A DNA stretch of 64,000 bases. It comes from Megaustenia siamemsis. Lineage: Eukaryota > Mollusca > Gastropoda > Stylommatophora > Ariophantidae. The translations under genes and the position numbers were made by a program. Positions 58,700 to 64,000 of this stretch are shown one piece after another (position 1 is the stretch's first letter; each line of letters opens with the position of its first letter). Under the pieces are notes generated by a model. The model saw nothing but the letters and a program-made list of their open reading frames with translations, was not told the origin of the DNA and searched no databases. The DNA lies in the NCBI GenBank assembly GCA_032433765.1, contig JAVIAB010000046.1, forward strand, positions 61,601,388 to 61,665,387, written 5' to 3'.

Positions 58700-58800
58700 A
58701 TTAAAACAAAACAAAAAAATTACACACCTTCATCACAAAAGTGATGGCACACCTTCATCACAAAAGTGATGGCACACCTTTAACACAAAAGTGATGTTCT
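58700..58800. repeat. About 26-bp tandem repeat, about four copies
   Basis: ACAAAAGTGATGGCACACCT plus TCATCAC units at the 3' side of an I/Jockey-like element. Confidence 0.75.
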
Positions 58801-61690
58801 CACTGTGAAGTCCATGACAGTGAATGAGTGAATGAGCTGTAAGACTCACTTTGTGAGCTTTGACTTGACTTATCCCCTTAGCTGTGAACTAGTTGCTCTT
58901 TACTTTAGAGCATATTGCAGATAGCTACATGTCTTTTTTAGCTGTTCTGTGGGTCCAAAATTGTATTGTCAATGGTAGGTTGGGAGAAAGCTGTCTTCAT
59001 AGAGTGGTTAGGTTTGGGCAGCATAGCAACATGTAGGAGACATATTCTAGTTGATAATGGCAATGCCTGCACTTAGGATTAGGATTATGGAGGGGGGGGG
59101 GGGGCCTAGCGTGTGCAGGTGTTGGTTGATGGAAGCATGTCCTCTTCTCACCTGGAAGATCATGCTTTGGTCTCTTGTCTTCAGACTTTTGAGTGGGTCC
59201 TGTGGGCCTGCTTTTGTTTGGTGTTTGAACAATGAGTGGCCAGTTGTGGCAGTGGCCCACTGTTTGAGCCACTCTTGTTTATAGTTGGTTATAATGATTT
59301 GTTTGCAAGTGGTGATGTTGGTGTCTGATGATGTCTGCAGGAGTGAGGCTCCTATTTTAGAAATCTTGTCAGCTTGCTCATTGTCTGGAATTTAGACATG
59401 TCCAGGTATCCATTGCAGAGTTACCTCTACACAATAGATGGTTAGAAAGTCTTGTGACATTGGATATATCTACAGACGATCCATATTGTATTGCTAGGAG
59501 AGCTGACTTTAGAGTCTCAAAGATAATTATTTCCATTGGTGTTACTATGTCATTTTTTAAATTGTGAATAATTCTCTCTAATGCTTTTTTCTATAGCTGT
59601 AATTTTGGTCATGTAGTTTTAACAAAATGTACTACACGATCTGAAAATGTGGGGATTTCCATCTCTGGGTGAGTTGTGGTAGTATATCAATGCACCACAG
59701 CCACTGTTCATGGTAGCATGAAGTGCTGAACTACCAGTATAGATATGAATGGGTAAGATTATGGTTTCCATAGTGATGGTCTTTAGTATGGAGGCCAGAG
59801 AGATTCTCTTTGCTGAAGAGTCAGAGAGTGCAGTCTTAACTGAGGCTTGAGATTCACCAACATGGTGGTTCACTGTTAGAGACTATCTGTAGGTAGCTGA
59901 TGCTTTGACTGGCTGTTACGGTGTAATCTGCTGTGATCTGTGCCCCATTGACAAGAGGCAAGGTGTTTGATGAGCCTAAATCTTGCTGAGACTTTCTCTT
60001 TCAGTTTATTAACATGTTGGTTCAGTCTTCAGTCAAGTATAATGCCAAGGTATACTGGGTGATTTTCATAGTTCAGTTTCTCACTGTTCATCTGAATCTT
60101 AATTTTCATTCGCTTTCTCTTTATTATTTTGGGTAAAGAAGCTGAACACAGTTTATTCTATGTTGATTTCTAGGTTTTAGAAGTTACAATATGCTGATAT
60201 TGAGGCAAGGTTCTTATTCATGTTTTGGGTGACGGTTTGTATTTGTCGACCTCTTACCCAGACCCCCAAGCCATTAGCAAAAAGTACTTTATTACAAGCA
60301 CTGGAAGATCATTGATAACAATCAGGAAGAGAGTGTAGCTCGATGCTGACCCCTGGACTAGTCCTTCTTGTAGTTTTCTCTTTTGATGTTAGACCTGAGA
60401 CAGTTCATTGAATCGTTTTTTTGCAGAAAAAAAAAAAAACCTTGTTCCATCTGTACATTTGTCCAATGATTTCTATTTTTATTTTTTTTTTTTATTTTAA
60501 GTTTTAGATGCAGGTCTATCCTCCAAACTCGGCCTGACTTAGGTCTATGAAAGTGACTATCACATGGTCTCTTTCTTGGTATGCACTGCCTATTTCTTGT
60601 GTAGGTCTAATTAGCTGGTACATTGTCTGTTTCATTGTCCTAAAGTCTTTGACTTATATGTATTGAGAATCTTGGTGTTTTCAAGTCACCAGTATAATTG
60701 TTGGTTGATCATCCTCTGAGCTATCTTTCCCAGGTTGGAAGTCAGCAAAACTGGTCTATAGCCTTTAACATCATTTGGTGATTTGTCTTTTTTTAAAAAG
60801 GGGGTGATGCTAGCTTTCTTCCATTCACCTGGTAATTATCCTTCTCTCAAAGTCTTATGAATTTTAAGATTACAGTGAGTTCATTGGTTGACACATTTAG
60901 TATCCTCTAATTTGTGAGTTGGTCAGAACCTGCAGCCTTCCCCTTCTTACACTCATGGCTGTCTTTAGCTCAACAAAGGTGAAATCCTGTTCTAATACTT
61001 TAACTCCTTCTGTACGGAAGCTTTTTATCGACGAAACTGAAGAGAGTTCAGAGACAAAATTGTTCATGGTGTTAAGAATCAATCTATATATTTATTTTTA
61101 TCTAACATATAACATATTATATATGAATGTTTAGATAATTGAACAACGTATAAGATTTCACCAATATCTAGATGATACACAACATGTAAAAAGAAAATGG
61201 TTTGATGGTGTTCACGCTAATCAAATTGAGCATGACGCACAGTGCCGCGAAACATACCAAAAGAGTTAATGCTGGCAGTTGGATCTTTTTCAAACCATTT
61301 ATTGAGAGTTTTTATCGCATCGTCCAGTCATTTCTTGGGGCACTTTCTGTTAATGTTCACAAAGCACTTAATAAAGTATTCTGCTTTCTGCATCCCATCT
61401 CTGATTATGCCTGTATCTAGCTTGAGAGGCTTGATATGTTTGCACCTTTTTATTCCAGACAGATAAGGTGCTGTGCCTTCTTCCCCTGTTTATGTAGGTC
61501 TCTTTCTTTGCATCTCTTGATCCATGTATCTTTTTTGGCTTTTGTTATGAGTAGTTTAACTTTAGTAGTACAACAATCATGCATGGTTTTATTGATAGGG
61601 CTAGGATGTGCTTCTACTTGTCTTCTAGCCTTCTTTCTTTCCCTGGCTGGGGCCTCTAATTCCTTATTTCAGTAAGGCTTATATCTCTTA

Positions 61691-62304
61691 TACAAGTAAA
61701 AAAATTAGAATCAGAATAGCTAAAGCAGTAATGTCTTTCAGAAGCTTTGAAAAGTTGTGGAAATCAAAACTCATCAGCACAAACACAAAACTTAGACTAT
61801 TCAAATAAAATGTACAATCAACCCTTATGTATGCATGTGAGAGCTGGAAAACAACAAGAGACATAGAAACACAGTTGAACACATTCAAAAATAAATGTCT
61901 AAGGAAAATACTTGGTATAGCATGGAACGAATTCAAAACAAACGAGGAAATTAGAGACATCGCCAATCAACCACTAATATCTTCAATAATCAAGAAAAGA
62001 CGATGGTCATATGTTTGACATGTGATGAGGAGAGATAATAATTGAATAACAAAGCAAGCCCTCATTTGGGAAACAACAGGTAAGAAAAAAAGAGACCGAC
62101 CCAGAGAGACACTGTGAAGAACATTGATCAGAGAAGCAAGAGCAGCAGGAATCGGCTCCCTCAATGAAAGAGTTGCTTGCGCAGAACAGAGACAAATTGC
62201 AAGATTTGATAAAAGATCTTTACAAAGATTTAGATAAGAGAAAGAGTATCTGGGTCTATGCCCTATGGGTCCGCTATGGCTCGAAAGGTCTATAGATAGA
62301 TATA
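61691..62304 (+). mobile_element. Retrotransposon B5, 5'-truncated fragment
   Basis: A 12-bp duplication with one mismatch, TTAT(A/G)TCTCTTA (61679-61690 and 62305-62316). Encodes IRIAKAVMSFRSFEKLWKSK, YACESWKTTRDIET and NEFKTNEEIRDIANQPLISS, with stops later. The tail is a short (GATA)n. Confidence 0.88.
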
Positions 62305-62352
62305 TTATGTCTCTTACAGCAGCCTCGGGGATAGACTCTTTAGCAGACTGCA

Positions 62353-63064
62353 TGAGTCTTCTTCTTCTTCTACCTTTTTAGCTCCCAGTGGAGCATAGGT
62401 CTTCAACAAACACTTTCCAAGTCGTTTTGCTTTTTGTCATTCTTTTAAGATCATTCCATGTCTTCCCCATCATCTTCATCTCTGCTTCTATCTGTCTTCT
62501 CCAAGAATTCCTTGGTCTTCCTCTTTGTCTTTTCCCCTGGGGATTCCAAAAAAGGGCCTGTTGTGTAATACTCTCAGTTGGCTTCCATAGTGTGTGTGCT
62601 ATCCTGCACCATTGTCTTTGCTGTATCTCTTTATCCACTGGTATTTGACTGGTACATTTCCCTAATTCTATGTTAGTGATTTTGTCCTCCCATTTCCATT
62701 CTTTTATTCTGCATAAGCATCCAGTTATGAAAGTCTGTATCTTTGTGATTGCCAATTTTGTTGTTCTCCATGTTTCACAACCATATAATAGGACCACATT
62801 AATATTTGAGTTGACAATTTTTAATTTTTGTATTTAACCTAATTTCTTTGGATTTCCATGTTTCCCAGTGCAATGAAAGCTCCTCTTGCTTTTGATATCC
62901 TTATTTTGGTATCATTTTCTGTTCCTCCCTCTTTATCTATATTACTGCCCAGATATATGTAAGATTGTACATCTAATAGATGTATTTCTCCTGGTTTTAT
63001 TTGGCTATTGCCAACTGTATTAATTCTCATAATGTTAGTCTTATCTATTAATCTTCAGTCTGGC
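62353..63064 (-). mobile_element. Retrotransposon C2, 5'-truncated fragment
   Basis: Minus strand YIYLGSNIDKEGGTENDTKI, CETWRTTKLAITKIQTF, GKRQRGRPRNSWRRQIEAEM and VFVEDLCSTGS, with a (GAA)n tail. One frameshift near 62820. No clear target duplication. Confidence 0.88.
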
Positions 63065-64000
63065 ATCTACCAGTTTGCTTTGTTATAGTTGTATGTAGTC
63101 AATATTTGATTTATACTTGGAGTTTCTCTTGTGTTGGTGATGTCAAGTACAATGGGTACCTGATCACTGCCTGTACCGTTGAGAACTCTAAAGGAGCACA
63201 TAGGATGGATATCAGCGGACACAAAAGTGAGGTTGGGTCTGCTAAGAGCTCCATTAGCTCTATGGATTAATGTGGTTATGGAGTCACAGTTCTGGAGCAG
63301 TATAAGTGTAGTTGTGTTTGTGAGTTCCTCAATAACTGCCCCTGTTGTGTGTAGATCATTGTAACTGAGGGAATAATATCCATTCCAGTCATCTGTGATG
63401 ATCGTACTCTGAATGTTGGTGTTTTGATTAAGTTTCAAGGTGGTTCTAGAAGGATTGTAAATATTCAATATTTTGAATTGTTTTCCAATACACCAGATTG
63501 CCCATACTTGAATGTCAGTTTCATTATCACTATCTTGGGTAGAAACTTCTGCTTGTATATCATAGCAAATTAGTGTCATTATTCCCTGACATTCAAGACA
63601 ATGACATTGGTGAGTTGTGTAGCCCATTATAAATAAAAAGGCATCTCTTGACAACATGGTATGACAGAAACATGGACTTTTGTTATCTGATAGAAGCTTT
63701 GCCAGCTCCCGTGTTTTGGTCCATATTGCAGAAATATTGAGCTGGAGGAAGCGGAGGGTATTAAGGTGAGTCCCAGTAGCATATTTGTCATTGCCATCCC
63801 CAGGTTTCAGAGGACAGTGCGTGCCTTGGTAACCGAGATGACACCCGACCTCATATAAGGTTAATTATCATGGCATGTCATTAGTATAAATGAAAAAGGG
63901 GGTGGGAGGATTAAATGGGGTGTCATGGAAGCTTTTCTCATCATCCCCAAAGTAAAATAGTTCAGTGTGTAGGTTGTTCCTAGGATTGCCATGTCCTGCC

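Larger units (their letters stand above)
58810..64000 (-). mobile_element. I/Jockey-like retrotransposon with RNase H, decayed, with two insertions
   Basis: In minus sense: an endonuclease start near 63770 (LRFLQLNISAIWTKTRELAK), and an open frame 63657-63067 with DDWNGYYSLSY, LSRPNLTFVSADI and GSDQVPIVLDI (DFNG and SDH catalytic residues altered). A linker follows (SIPRGCCKRYKPY across B5; RERKKARRQVEA; KKDTWIKRCKERD), then RT fragments (IRPTQEIGSAYQERDHVIVT), an RNase H start IYTGSSALHATMNSGCGALI and end WIPGHV-like, and a C-terminal knuckle CRHCHYQ..MLLCC near 59010. B5 and C2 are inserted in it. The 5' end is probably beyond or near the window edge. Confidence 0.75.

Noticed and set aside
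62345..63075. Target duplication for C2
   Set aside because: I compared the flanks (GCAGACTGCATGAG and CAGTCTGGCATC) and could not find a convincing direct repeat.

Overview
This is a 64-kb piece of an animal nuclear genome. It is AT-rich, with spliced genes, GT-AG introns and a very heavy load of non-LTR retrotransposons, SINEs and minisatellites. A nested fragment combining EGF-like repeats with two fucolectin/discoidin-like modules is of a type I know from molluscs, so a mollusc (perhaps a gastropod) is my best guess. Nothing here identifies the species.

One host gene spans nearly the whole window on the minus strand. Eight small exons (58363-58560, 55365-55517, 40857-40981, 29314-29542, 24333-24514, 21037-21196, 15097-15246, 1837-2040) join in frame into 1401 nt (467 codons). 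They encode four consecutive CUB domains, each split over two exons, and the gene continues beyond both ends of the series. Tandem CUB domains opening with E-C-G-G point to a cubilin-like endocytic receptor or a related multi-CUB extracellular protein. Seven introns of 2.8-14.4 kb hold everything else.

The introns are layered repeats. I use working names for RTE-like non-LTR families (one ORF with AP-endonuclease then reverse transcriptase; short-repeat 3' tails): A and D (ATG tails), B (GATA tail), C (GAA tail) and E/F (CTA tail in E). B1 (6865-9999) is full length with an intact 980-codon ORF. Direct target duplications of 7-19 bp date many insertions relative to each other: D1 inside A1, B1 inside D2, A3 + C1 + a 613-bp unclassified element inside D3, B3 inside a tRNA-derived SINE, B5 inside an RNase H-bearing I/Jockey-like element (about 58.8-64 kb). 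There are also a mariner relic, three SINE families, a 354-bp insertion and a large foldback that share a Penelope-type hammerhead-like motif, and a nested MEGF-like pseudogene (37800-39283).

The most unusual theme is where minisatellites lie. Several arrays start at or close to a 5' splice site of the CUB gene or at the end of the MEGF-like sequence. One 42-bp unit at exon 58363-58560 copies the splice donor about eight times. An 88-bp array has grown inside retrotransposon coding sequence.
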